DNA from: Flavobacteriales bacterium
GTDB taxonomy: Bacteria; Bacteroidota; Bacteroidia; Flavobacteriales_E; Vicingaceae
Length of the DNA stretch: 64,000 nt
Direction of reading: 5' to 3'
Assembly: GCA_020635795.1 (NCBI GenBank)
Contig: JACJZD010000006.1
Coordinates: 1 to 64,000 of the forward strand
Below the pieces are notes generated by a model. That model was not told where the DNA came from, did no database searches, and saw nothing but the letters and a program-made list of their open reading frames with translations. The position numbers were made by a program, and so were the translations under genes. This document shows, piece by piece, positions 52,889-61,532 of this stretch. Each line of letters opens with the position of its first letter. Position 1 is the stretch's first letter.

Positions 52889-53713
52889 TTATAAAGAAAC
52901 CTCTGCTTTAATGTGTGGGTGTGGGTCGTAGTTTACCAATTCAAAATCTTCAAACTTAAAATCAAAAATCGATTTTACGTTGGGATTCATTTTCATTATT
53001 GGTAATTTTTTTGGTTCACGAGTCAATTGCAACCTAGCTTGTTCAATGTGGTTGTTGTATAAATGTACATCGCCAAAAGTATGGATAAAATCGCCAGCCT
53101 CTAAATCGCAAACTTGTGCCACCATCATGGTAAACAAAGCATAGGAAGCAATGTTAAAAGGAACACCTAAAAAAGTATCGGCACTACGTTGGTATAACTG
53201 ACAAGACAGTTTACCATCGGTAACATAAAACTGGAAAAAGGCATGACAAGGAGGCAGTGCAGCTTTGTTGTTGGCCACGTTTTCAGCAAACGAAACTTTT
53301 GTATTTGGCATTACACTAGGGTTCCATGCCGAAACCATTAACCTACGACTATTTGGATTGGTTTTTATTTCGTTGATTAAATCAGTTATTTGGTCAATTC
53401 CTTCGCTGTTCCAATTTCTCCATTGGTGACCATAAACAGGTCCCAATTCCCCTTTTTCGTTTGCCCAGCCATCCCAAATTTTTACACCATGCTCTTGTAA
53501 GTATTTGATGTTGGTGTCGCCACTAATAAACCATAACAACTCGTGAATGATAGATTTTAAGTGTAATTTTTTTGTGGTTAAACAAGGAAAGCCTTCGCTT
53601 AAATCAAATCGCATTTGGTAGCCAAAACAGCTAATTGTTCCTGTGCCTGTTCTGTCGCCTTTTTGTGTACCATTTTCTAATACGTGGTTTAATAAATCTA
53701 AATACTGCTGCAT
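52889..53713 (-). CDS. thyA: Thymidylate synthase
   Basis: 274 residues. Catalytic Cys156 in [12 protein letters not shown]; substrate-binding [34 protein letters not shown] and [15 protein letters not shown]. Makes dTMP from dUMP with methylene-tetrahydrofolate. About ten residues longer than E. coli ThyA because of the [11 protein letters not shown] loop just before the active site. Heads a two-gene unit with the HsdR-N-like gene. Confidence 0.97.
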   Translation of the reverse strand: MQQYLDLLNHVLENGTQKGDRTGTGTISCFGYQMRFDLSEGFPCLTTKKLHLKSIIHELLWFISGDTNIKYLQEHGVKIWDGWANEKGELGPVYGHQWRNWNSEGIDQITDLINEIKTNPNSRRLMVSAWNPSVMPNTKVSFAENVANNKAALPPCHAFFQFYVTDGKLSCQLYQRSADTFLGVPFNIASYALFTMMVAQVCDLEAGDFIHTFGDVHLYNNHIEQARLQLTREPKKLPIMKMNPNVKSIFDFKFEDFELVNYDPHPHIKAEVSL

Positions 53714-53821
53714 GAGTTTTTAATTGGGTATTCAAAATTCGTTGAAAAAGATTAATTTGAGCCATCATGTTAATAATGTTTAATAACTTGTTTTACTTTT
53801 ACAACAAGCAATTTCCATTCA

Positions 53822-55147
53822 ATGAAAATAAAAACATCACATCTAATTATTTTACAAGGGCTATTGATGTTGGTTTTTTTGTTGATTACCGCTTGGTTTA
53901 ATCGATTTTCTGCTGACGATTATTTTTGTATAGGAGAAATTAAAAACCATTCATTTTTTGATATCTATCAAAAGCTTTATTTATCATGGACGGGTCGTTG
54001 GACACTGTATTTTGTGATTCTCTTTTTTATGCAGTTTAACGTATATAGTTACTTTCTGTTTGCTATTGGTGTTTTGAGTTTTCTAATGTTGTTTTTTAGC
54101 ATTTATAGTGTTTTAAATCAAATGCGTTTTAGACTTAATGTTAATTATTCAAAAGTTACTGTTGCAACGTATACTATGATTTTTATTGGTGTATTCTTTT
54201 TTTTTACACACACTACGAGTCAGTCTTGGTTTTGGATTTCAGCTTCTTTAGCTTATTTGTGGAGTTGTATTTTCTTTTTGTGGGGTTTAAATTCATTTTT
54301 AAAAAACGTTCCTCATATATTCGATTACCTTATTATGGTTTTTTGTGCGCTATATATAGGAGGATCAAATGAGGTTTTAGCGTTAATGGTTATTTTATTG
54401 CTTTTTGTATCATTTTTCTTTATTAAAAAGAAGACGAAAATTATTGTAACGTTGGTAACAATAACTTTCTCTTTTGGAATTTATATTTCTAGCCCAGGCA
54501 CTGCTTTTAGAGACGGATTAACTCCCAATTTACCATTTGTAGATTTAATGCTATATGTTGGGTATGGTTCAATAAAGTATTTAATTTTAGATGGATATAA
54601 AACCATTTTGCCAGCTATTGTATTTGCTTTTCCATTTTACGTTTTAGGGGCAACTACAACTACAAATTTTAGCACTAAGTTTAGTTTAAAACAAGAGTTA
54701 ATAAAAACAGGGTTGTTTATTGCTTTTGTTGTTGTGTTTAATCAGTTTATTGTTATTTATGCTCTAGGTGGTTTGGCTCCCGATAGGTCAACGATTACTT
54801 CAAGTTTATTGGGTAGTTTAGCACTTGTTCGGTTTATGTTTTTGTTTGGAAATGCAAATAAGGAATCTAACATTAATTTTAAACCAATTTTAGGGTTGAT
54901 GGTATTGCTTCTTGTAGGGTTTAATGTGGTGTTTTTCACTGTACATTATACCTACAGCAAATCGGTAGATGAGCGAATGAATTATATTCAATCAAATAAA
55001 AACACCCCAGTAATTGAATTGAAAAAATTAGAAAATTCGGGATATATAAACAGTGCAGAAATTACCACTGATTCGACTCATTTTTTGAATCAACATTTAA
55101 AATATGGGCTAGGGATAAAAGGGCAATTGGTTTTAAAACAAGATTAA
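53822..55147 (+). CDS. Polytopic membrane protein, GT-C-like (DUF6056 type), copy B
   Basis: 441 residues, the same length and layout as copy A at 49548: N-terminal helix, loop with FNRFSADDYFC (ADD pair), about ten helices, and a soluble tail (about 385-441). Pairwise identity is low; the relation rests on layout and on the shared ADD motif, KxSxxD-like and tail patterns. The 3' end shares a 30-bp palindrome with the convergent PD40 gene. Confidence 0.72.
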   Translation: MKIKTSHLIILQGLLMLVFLLITAWFNRFSADDYFCIGEIKNHSFFDIYQKLYLSWTGRWTLYFVILFFMQFNVYSYFLFAIGVLSFLMLFFSIYSVLNQMRFRLNVNYSKVTVATYTMIFIGVFFFFTHTTSQSWFWISASLAYLWSCIFFLWGLNSFLKNVPHIFDYLIMVFCALYIGGSNEVLALMVILLLFVSFFFIKKKTKIIVTLVTITFSFGIYISSPGTAFRDGLTPNLPFVDLMLYVGYGSIKYLILDGYKTILPAIVFAFPFYVLGATTTTNFSTKFSLKQELIKTGLFIAFVVVFNQFIVIYALGGLAPDRSTITSSLLGSLALVRFMFLFGNANKESNINFKPILGLMVLLLVGFNVVFFTVHYTYSKSVDERMNYIQSNKNTPVIELKKLENSGYINSAEITTDSTHFLNQHLKYGLGIKGQLVLKQD

Positions 55148-55160
55148 TCTTGTTTTAAAA
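55131..55160. terminator. 30-bp perfect palindrome across two convergent stop codons
   Basis: TTTTAAAACAAGATT followed directly by its exact reverse complement, centred on the TTAA where both genes stop (TAA on each strand). Both proteins consequently end in LKQD. An A/T-rich, symmetrical hairpin with T-run flanks may serve as a bidirectional terminator. Confidence 0.7.
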
Positions 55161-56685
55161 TAATGTCTTTTTTAATCGAACCTCTAAAATCACTTTTGCC
55201 TAGTATTTCAACATCTTCGCTATACATTTTATAACCTGGAACTTCAACCAAAATATTATACCTGCCAGGAGGTAAAATAATGATGTAACGACCGCTAATT
55301 GGGTTGGTTAAATACGAGCCATAAAGTTCGTCGGTTTGTAAATCCAATACCGAGATAAATACGTCTTTTATAATATTTGATGTGTCTTGTGTTGTTACAA
55401 ACCCTTTAATTACAGTGTATTCAGGTTCAACTTCGTTAAACGTAACGGCATAAATATCGTAATTACCCATACCTTCAGCTCTTAAAGCTGAAATATAACC
55501 CGTTCTACCAGATTCTGATTCTCTAAAATTGGTATTGTCTTCTGGCGTGTTGATAGGAAAACCAACATTTTTAATGTCAGTCCAAATGCGTTTTACATTA
55601 TCCCAAGAGGCTTTAAAAATGTCATAACCACCCATACTGGTGTGCCCTTTAGAACTAAAAAACAATGATTTTCCATCGGCGGTAATGTTAGGGAAATCTT
55701 CATCAAAAGGAGTATTGATTGATGGACCTAAGTTTTGAGCAGGACCCCATTCGCCGTTTGGTAATTTTAACGAAATGTATAAATCAACTCCTCCAAAACC
55801 ACCATCTCTATCGCTTGCAAAGTAAATAGCATCACCATTTTTAGAAATGGATGCTGCAATTTCGTGATGTTTTGAATTGATGCTTTTAGGTAGTTTTTGA
55901 AGGTTTTTAACTTCTTCGTTTTCAAACTCGGCAATAAATAAATCACCAAAGTTTTTTTCGTTTTCAAAATAGAAAATCAAATAATCTCCATCAGGCGACA
56001 TTCCAACAATTTCTTCATTACCCGTTAAGGTATTTATGTTTTGATCAAGTTTACGCACTTTACCCAACTCTCCGTTTTTTGTTTTCGAAAAATAAACTTC
56101 AGAGGTAAAAGTTCCATCTGGTTGTTTTGAGCTGCCGTCGTCTCGTTTAGAGTTGAATATCAAAAAACTCTCATCTTTAGCAACAAATGGATAATAGTCT
56201 TTGTATTTTGAATTGATGTTGGCACCCAAATTTTTAAAAGAAACATCCAGCGGGAATTTCATTAATTCGATAGCATTGTAACAATATTCAATTTGTTTTT
56301 CTACATCCAACAAGTTTTCAGGATTACCTTTATTGGCAGATTTGAATTGCTCATACATTTTAATAGCGTCGTTAAAACGATAGGCAAAGTGATATGCTCT
56401 TCCCAGTAAATATCCTGTGTTTGGGTCAGCCTCTTCCGATTTTAATGCTTTTTCTAAATAACTAACCGCTTTGGCTTTATCAATGTTGGTGTTTAAATAA
56501 CAAACACCAATACGGTAATTGTATTTTACATTTTCTGGTTCTTGCTTAGCAAGTTCTAAATAGTTTTTTAGAGCTAAATTAAAATCGCCTTGATTAAAGT
56601 TTTCACTAGCAATTTTGCTAGTAATTTCTTGAGAAAACAAGGTGGTAGCAATTAGAAATAAAACAACAATGAATAGGTTTCGCAT
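55144..56685 (-). CDS. TPR/PD40 envelope protein
   Basis: 513 residues from ATG 56685 (MRNLFIVVLFLIATTLFSQ signal peptide; an upstream frame to 56784 is not needed). TPR array at about 25-155 (NFNQGDFNLALKNYLELAKQEPENVKYNYRIGVCYL), PD40 propeller segments at about 175-410 (LIFNSKRDDGS, IYFASDRDGGFGGVDLYIS, LFFSSKGHTSMGGYDIF), then a carboxypeptidase-regulatory-like domain at about 430-505. It resembles PorE-type proteins but has no C-terminal OmpA domain, like the protein at 44602-47553. Confidence 0.88.
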   Translation of the reverse strand: MRNLFIVVLFLIATTLFSQEITSKIASENFNQGDFNLALKNYLELAKQEPENVKYNYRIGVCYLNTNIDKAKAVSYLEKALKSEEADPNTGYLLGRAYHFAYRFNDAIKMYEQFKSANKGNPENLLDVEKQIEYCYNAIELMKFPLDVSFKNLGANINSKYKDYYPFVAKDESFLIFNSKRDDGSSKQPDGTFTSEVYFSKTKNGELGKVRKLDQNINTLTGNEEIVGMSPDGDYLIFYFENEKNFGDLFIAEFENEEVKNLQKLPKSINSKHHEIAASISKNGDAIYFASDRDGGFGGVDLYISLKLPNGEWGPAQNLGPSINTPFDEDFPNITADGKSLFFSSKGHTSMGGYDIFKASWDNVKRIWTDIKNVGFPINTPEDNTNFRESESGRTGYISALRAEGMGNYDIYAVTFNEVEPEYTVIKGFVTTQDTSNIIKDVFISVLDLQTDELYGSYLTNPISGRYIIILPPGRYNILVEVPGYKMYSEDVEILGKSDFRGSIKKDIILKQD

Positions 56686-56708
56686 AGTAATGGTTAAAGT
56701 TAGCCTAA

Positions 56709-56716
56709 CAAAAATA
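56709..56716 (-). promoter_or_regulatory. Putative -7 element for the PD40/TPR gene
   Basis: TATTTTTG on the minus strand (forward CAAAAATA), fitting TAnnTTTG, about 24 bases before ATG 56685. No strong -33 was seen. Confidence 0.4.
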
Positions 56717-56801
56717 GAATCAATTTTATCAATACACAACATTTGATGCTGAATTAATAATTTTTGTAATGCTTTATAGGTCAATAATTTCTATAAAACA
56801 C

Positions 56802-56809
56802 TACATTTG
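56802..56809 (+). promoter_or_regulatory. -7-like element just before cdaA
   Basis: TACATTTG, four bases before the ATG at 56814. If real, the transcript would start at or within a few bases of the ATG (leaderless) or the true start would be a downstream codon such as TTG 56835 (MFLQLRWLDALDI). Confidence 0.4.
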
Positions 56810-56813
56810 ATTT

Positions 56814-57608
56814 ATGGTTTTGAATGATACGCTATTGTTTTTACAATTACGCTGGCTCGATGCGTTGGATATCCTCTTGGTATCTATCATCATGTATCAA
56901 TTGTATAAGTTGGTAAAGGGAACCGTTGCCATTAAAATATTTTTAGGGGTTTTGGCTATTTACTTGTTTTGGAAATTTGCTGAGGTATTTAAAATGCAGT
57001 TGTTAACCGAAATTTTGGGCAAATTTATCAGTTTAGGAATGTTGGCGTTGATTATTGTTTTTCAGCAAGAAATACGACGATTTTTATTGATGATAGGAAA
57101 CAATAGGCTGTTTAACTCCAAAAAAGGAACATTTTTTAATTTGCTTCAAACGAAAGTAAATGAACACGAAAAGCTAAAGATTACGCCAATTATTGAAGCG
57201 TGTAAACGCTTATCAAAAAATAAAACTGGGGCTTTAATTGTTCTTGATTTCAATACCGAATTAAAATTATTTATTGATTCTGGAGAAAAAATCAATGCGA
57301 AAATTTCTTCCTCTTTGTTGGAAAACATCTTCTTTAAAAATAGCCCTTTGCACGATGGTGGAGTTATTATACAGGAGAATTTGATAAAAGCGGCAAGTTG
57401 TATTTTGCCCGTTTCCGAAAACTTAGATTTCCCTTCGCATTTTGGGTTGAGACACCGAGCCGCAGCTGGTATTACCGAATCTACTCAAGCCATGGCAATT
57501 ATCATTTCTGAAGAAACAGGCAAAATATCGGTGAGTAAAAAAGGAGAAATTTATTACAATTTAAGTTTAGAAGAGTTAGAGCATCAAATCAATAAAGAAA
57601 TTCACTAA
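56814..57608 (+). CDS. cdaA: Diadenylate cyclase CdaA
   Basis: 264 residues. Three N-terminal helices (LDALDILLVSIIMYQLYKLV; AIKIFLGVLAIYLFWKFAEV; FISLGMLALIIVFQQEIR) and a DisA_N/DAC domain at about 110-255 with the DGA-type motif as LHDGGVII (D181, G182, G183; the Ala is Gly) and RHRAAAGITE (R213-R215). It makes c-di-AMP from two ATP. The ATG of the transporter gene overlaps its stop by one base (TAATG). Confidence 0.93.
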   Translation: MVLNDTLLFLQLRWLDALDILLVSIIMYQLYKLVKGTVAIKIFLGVLAIYLFWKFAEVFKMQLLTEILGKFISLGMLALIIVFQQEIRRFLLMIGNNRLFNSKKGTFFNLLQTKVNEHEKLKITPIIEACKRLSKNKTGALIVLDFNTELKLFIDSGEKINAKISSSLLENIFFKNSPLHDGGVIIQENLIKAASCILPVSENLDFPSHFGLRHRAAAGITESTQAMAIIISEETGKISVSKKGEIYYNLSLEELEHQINKEIH

Positions 57609-59098
57609 TGCTTAAGCACCAACATAGCAAAAAAGCCATTTTGGGAGTTCTTTCAATACTATTGGCTATTGTTGTTTATTTTTTGGTTCCTAACGAAAAC
57701 CCACAAGCGCCAATTATGGCTGCTATTGTGGTAATTATGGCAATGTTTTGGGTGTTTGAAATTATTCCAATTCCAATAACTTCATTGCTTCCGCTCATCT
57801 TATTTCCTTTGTTTGAAATAGCCGATTCGAAAGAAACAGCCTTGTTTTATGGTAAGGACATTATCTTTTTGTTTTTAGGAGGTTTAATTCTTGCTCAAGC
57901 CGTACAAGTGTCGAATTTACATAAGCGATTGGCTTTGAATACGGTAAAAATAATAGGTACAAACCCAGTTCGATTGGTGTTGGGATTTATGATTGCTACC
58001 GCTTTTTTAAGCATGTGGATATCTAACACCGCATCGGTAATGGTAATGATGCCTATAGCCATTTCTATCATTGATAAAACAGCAGAAACAATTAAGGATA
58101 AAAAATTGCTTAAAAAATTGGGGTTGAGTTTGTTGTTAGGTATTGCTTATGCTGCAGATATTGGGGGTATGGCTACTTTGGTAGGAACGCCACCCAACAT
58201 GGTTTTTGTAGAAATGTACCATTCTCTTTTCCCCGATTTACCTGCGGTAGGTTTTGCCGAGTGGATGTTAATGGGGTTGCCCATTTCCATCATTTTTATT
58301 TTTACGGGTTGGCTGCTCATGACTAAAGTGATTTTTAGAATACCAGCATTTAAATTGTTCGAAAACAAAGGCATTATTAAAGACGAATTGAAACAGTTGG
58401 GTAAAATGCGACAGGACGAATGGGTGGCAGGAATTGTTTTTGGCATAGCCGTATTGTTGTGGTTAACGGGTTCTGATTTGACCATTGCCGAAAATTATAC
58501 TATTAGAGGCTGGCGAACCATTTTTAACTTACCAATGGTTAACGATTCAGCGGTTGCAATTGGTACGGCAGTTTTGTTGTTTATGATACCCTCAAAAGAC
58601 CGAAAAAATGAAATGATGTTGACATGGGATCATGTAAAAACCTTGCCATGGGGAATTTTACTCTTGTTTGGTGGTGGTTTTGCATTGGCAGGTGGTTTCG
58701 ATAATTCAGGGCTGTCAACTGTAATTGGTAATGCGTTTAACCATGTAACCATTGATTCACCAATTGTATTGATAGTAATAGTTTGTTTGGTGTTAACGAT
58801 GTTAACCGAATTTACATCAAACACAGCTACAACCAATTTAGTGTTGCCCATTTTGGCAAAGGCAAGCGTGGTATTGGGTGTCGACCCAAGAGTATTGATG
58901 ATACCAGCAACCTTATCTGCAAGTTGTGCTTTTATGATGCCTGTTGCATCGCCAACACAAGCCATTATTTTTGGTTCTGGTAGGGTGCCAATACGAGAAA
59001 TGGTTCGAGCAGGTATTTTATTTAACTTGTTGGGAGTTGTAATAGTAACAGCAATATTCTATTTGCTTGCCAACTTTGTTTTTGGGATTAACCTATAA
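57608..59098 (+). CDS. SLC13/DASS-family anion transporter
   Basis: 496 residues, about eleven helices. Family features: AIVVIMAMFWVFEIIPIPITSLLPLILFPLFEIAD, SNTASVMVMMPIAISI (first SNT signature), ADIGGMATLVGTPPN, and TEFTSNTATTNLVLPI (second SNT). It would carry dicarboxylates, sulfate or related anions with Na+. It is cotranscribed with cdaA. Confidence 0.92.
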   Translation: MLKHQHSKKAILGVLSILLAIVVYFLVPNENPQAPIMAAIVVIMAMFWVFEIIPIPITSLLPLILFPLFEIADSKETALFYGKDIIFLFLGGLILAQAVQVSNLHKRLALNTVKIIGTNPVRLVLGFMIATAFLSMWISNTASVMVMMPIAISIIDKTAETIKDKKLLKKLGLSLLLGIAYAADIGGMATLVGTPPNMVFVEMYHSLFPDLPAVGFAEWMLMGLPISIIFIFTGWLLMTKVIFRIPAFKLFENKGIIKDELKQLGKMRQDEWVAGIVFGIAVLLWLTGSDLTIAENYTIRGWRTIFNLPMVNDSAVAIGTAVLLFMIPSKDRKNEMMLTWDHVKTLPWGILLLFGGGFALAGGFDNSGLSTVIGNAFNHVTIDSPIVLIVIVCLVLTMLTEFTSNTATTNLVLPILAKASVVLGVDPRVLMIPATLSASCAFMMPVASPTQAIIFGSGRVPIREMVRAGILFNLLGVVIVTAIFYLLANFVFGINL

Positions 59099-59191
59099 CC
59101 TCCACAAACTGTTTATAAGTTTTAATATTTATTTCGTTAATTAAATAACGAGGTTTATTAAGTTTGTTTAAAAGTAAAAAATATAGAGATT

Positions 59192-59557
59192 ATGAGTTTA
59201 TCAATTAAAGGAAAAATAACAAAAGTTTTAGACATTGAAACAGGAACAAGTAAGGCTGGTAAAGAATGGAAAAAGCAAGGATTTGTAATTGATTCAGGCG
59301 ATCAATTTAACCCAGAAATTTGTTTTAGCTTATTTGGCGAAGATAAAATTAACATGTTAAGAAACTTTGGACCAGGACAAGAAGTGGAGGTTTCTTTCAA
59401 TGTGTCATCAAGAGAATTTAACGGTAAATGGTACCACAATTTAGATGCTTGGAGAATTTCTGGTGCTACTGCAAATGCAGGAAATAACGCTGAACCACAA
59501 TTTGCTCCATCTATTGAAGATGCTCCATCTGACGAAGAAGATGATTTACCATTTTAA
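59192..59557 (+). CDS. DUF3127 OB-fold protein
   Basis: 121 residues. OB-fold with GKITKVLDIETGTSKAGKEWKKQGFVI and GQEVEVSFNVSSREFNGKWYHNLDAWRI, the DUF3127 pattern, then an acidic tail ending SDEEDDLPF like the SSB C-terminal protein-docking tip. It may bind DNA and recruit partners, by analogy with SSB. Followed by a strong terminator. Confidence 0.9.
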   Translation: MSLSIKGKITKVLDIETGTSKAGKEWKKQGFVIDSGDQFNPEICFSLFGEDKINMLRNFGPGQEVEVSFNVSSREFNGKWYHNLDAWRISGATANAGNNAEPQFAPSIEDAPSDEEDDLPF

Positions 59558-59580
59558 TAAAGAAAATAGTTTTATAAAAA

Positions 59581-59610
59581 AAGCCTCTCAAAAATTGAGA
59601 GGCTTTTTTA
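59581..59610. terminator. Bidirectional intrinsic terminator
   Basis: AAAAAAGCCTCTCAA, a three-A loop, TTGAGAGGCTTTTTT: a strong stem with A and T tracts on both sides. It sits between the DUF3127 gene and the convergent lipoprotein gene at 59625-60503. Confidence 0.92.
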
Positions 59611-59624
59611 TTTAGTGTTATAGC

Positions 59625-60503
59625 TTATTTTTCGCTCAGGGTTTTTATTTTTTCTGCCCATTGGTTTAAAATTGCTTTTTGTGCTTCAAAATCTTGGTTA
59701 AACGGACCACAAACTATCTTTAATTCAGTTTGCTTAGTTTCTTCATTTCTTAAAAGTAGAAATTTCTCTACATAAGAAACATCATTAATCAAGTAATCAT
59801 TTTGTATGTAAAAGTTTCCAAACAACTTTTCACCATACTTACCAGTCATGTCATTATTGTTGGCGTAATAATAATTAACGTTAGATGTTTTTCTCCAATC
59901 CTTACTTAACGTATTGTTCTTGTCGAAAATAGGCTGTAATGCTGTTGTAAATTTTTCGTCGGTCATTACTTCCCATACTTTATCGTCAGAAGCATCGATG
60001 GAGATGTTAAAACTTATAAATTGAGCATTAGAAATATTGGATACTTCATTTTCAGTTATAAACGTTACCTCTTTAAAATGTGCGCTTCCGTTACCACCAT
60101 TCAAATACCTGAACCCTACAATTGAGTCATTCCCTACTTCTATTGCTTGTATCACAATGATAACTTCGTCTTTTTTACTGTATTGATTGTAAAATGTTGC
60201 CAATTTAGGTAGCTCCATGTTCATGGCTTTAGCTGTTGGATGTTCTTTTACATCAACATAAATCAACGATGTACCATTTCTAGTTTCTGTTTCAGTTGGG
60301 AGTCTTCCACTAACCACAGGCACATTTTTCCAATTTTTTATATCTACTGCCGGGAATCCATTCAAGTTATCAGGACAATACCAGCCACCATAATGGTGTG
60401 CGGTTTCCTGTTTGTTGTTGGTGGGTTCTCCTGTTTGCTGACTTTCTGCATTTGTACATCCAAATAAGATGATTAAGAAAGTACTTACTAATGTTTTGTT
60501 CAT
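59625..60503 (-). CDS. Predicted lipoprotein, unknown function
   Basis: 292 residues. Lipoprotein signal (VSTFLIILFGC). Body has a beta-rich pattern with no recognised motifs; segment YYANNNDMTGKYGEKLFGNFYIQN. It is divergent from the winged-helix regulator gene, with a tandem repeat in between, so it could be that regulator's target. Confidence 0.78.
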   Translation of the reverse strand: MNKTLVSTFLIILFGCTNAESQQTGEPTNNKQETAHHYGGWYCPDNLNGFPAVDIKNWKNVPVVSGRLPTETETRNGTSLIYVDVKEHPTAKAMNMELPKLATFYNQYSKKDEVIIVIQAIEVGNDSIVGFRYLNGGNGSAHFKEVTFITENEVSNISNAQFISFNISIDASDDKVWEVMTDEKFTTALQPIFDKNNTLSKDWRKTSNVNYYYANNNDMTGKYGEKLFGNFYIQNDYLINDVSYVEKFLLLRNEETKQTELKIVCGPFNQDFEAQKAILNQWAEKIKTLSEK

Positions 60504-60560
60504 ATATATAGTTTTTTGTTTGTTCGATAAAAGTACTTCGGTATTAAAGTTAGCTAGTTT

Positions 60561-60580
60561 AATTAATGTAAATTAATGTA
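60561..60580 (+). promoter_or_regulatory. Tandem 10-bp repeat, candidate operator
   Basis: AATTAATGTA repeated twice head to tail, in the 139-bp gap between the lipoprotein gene and the winged-helix regulator gene. OmpR/PhoB-type winged helices often bind direct repeats spaced by one helical turn (10-11 bp). Function is inference. Confidence 0.5.
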
Positions 60581-60630
60581 AAATGACGGTAATTTAATGC
60601 AATTGCAATAATTTACTTAATAGAATCGAG

Positions 60631-60638
60631 TAGTTTTG
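60631..60638 (+). promoter_or_regulatory. -7-like element before the winged-helix regulator
   Basis: TAGTTTTG, four bases before ATG 60643, with TTTA (60612-60615) at a fitting distance as a weak -33. It predicts a leaderless or nearly leaderless transcript. Confidence 0.45.
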
Positions 60639-60642
60639 TAGT

Positions 60643-61521
60643 ATGGCATTAAAAAGGCTCGGCACATATTTAGGAAGTTTTATTTTGGCAATAACGCTAT
60701 TGTCGTTTAATTGGGCTGAAAAGGGTTTGTATGCCCAACATATCGATGTAGTGGTCCGAATGATAGGAGATGAATTTTTGCTCCAAATTGGCGACAGCAC
60801 ATCTCGCGTAATGCCCATCAAAAACATTGAAGGAAGGTATGTGATTCAATTTGAAAATGAACTTTCGTTTGAACCAGAAGCACTTTCTTTAGCGGCTACC
60901 ATAGTTGCCGAAAAAACAAACATGCTCAGCAGTTTTATTATTGAAACAGAAAACTGCTCGACTCACGAAGTGGTACATAGTTTTGAAATAAGCAGTAAAC
61001 AAGACAACAGTATCATTCCTTGTAAATCGCGACCATTACCAAAAGATTGTTATACCGTTTATTTTACGCTGTTGGATGATGGAATTAAGTTTGTGCCTGT
61101 TACTGCACAAGAAAATAAAACAAGTACCGATTTTTTGTTTGGTTACTTAATCGCTTTTGGAGTTATCGTTTTAGGGTTTTTCGTATTTTGGTTAAAAAGA
61201 AAAAAAGCAATTGTTGTTCATCCCAGTTGGATTCAAATAGGTGAATATCAATTTGATAAAAACGGAATGAAATTGATGTATAAAGACAAAAGCGAAGAAC
61301 TTTCGAGTAAAGAAGCCAGTTTGTTGGAGTTGCTTTTTTCTAATGTAAACGAAACGGTAAAACGTGAAGAAATTTTGCAGATAGTATGGGACGATGAAGG
61401 CGATTACTTGGGAAGAACATTGGATGTATTTATTTCGAAACTGCGTAAAAAACTGGAAGACGACCCTAACTTAAAAATTGTAAACATACGCGGAGTAGGG
61501 TATCGAATGGTGTTGGGCTAG
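60643..61521 (+). CDS. Membrane-anchored OmpR/PhoB-type winged-helix regulator
   Basis: 292 residues: N-terminal signal-anchor (TYLGSFILAITLLSFNWAEKGLYAQ), extracytoplasmic domain (about 30-160, with a Cys pair ENCSTHE... and IPCKSRPLPKDC), membrane helix at about 165-185 (FLFGYLIAFGVIVLGFFVFWLKRKK), then a C-terminal cytosolic winged helix (about 200-292: LSSKEASLLELLFSNVNETVKREEILQIVW...LDVFISKLRKKLEDDPNLKIVNIRGVGYRMV). A one-component sensor with ToxR logic but opposite order of parts. It lacks a receiver domain, so no kinase partner is expected. Confidence 0.88.
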   Translation: MALKRLGTYLGSFILAITLLSFNWAEKGLYAQHIDVVVRMIGDEFLLQIGDSTSRVMPIKNIEGRYVIQFENELSFEPEALSLAATIVAEKTNMLSSFIIETENCSTHEVVHSFEISSKQDNSIIPCKSRPLPKDCYTVYFTLLDDGIKFVPVTAQENKTSTDFLFGYLIAFGVIVLGFFVFWLKRKKAIVVHPSWIQIGEYQFDKNGMKLMYKDKSEELSSKEASLLELLFSNVNETVKREEILQIVWDDEGDYLGRTLDVFISKLRKKLEDDPNLKIVNIRGVGYRMVLG

Positions 61522-61532
61522 AGACTTCCTTT

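Noticed and set aside
56814..57608. DisA-type (DNA-scanning) diadenylate cyclase
   Set aside because: Three N-terminal membrane helices and no helix-hairpin-helix DNA-binding domain; this is CdaA.
58147..58485. Antisense ORF within the SLC13 transporter gene
   Set aside because: It lies wholly opposite a conserved membrane protein and has no features of its own.
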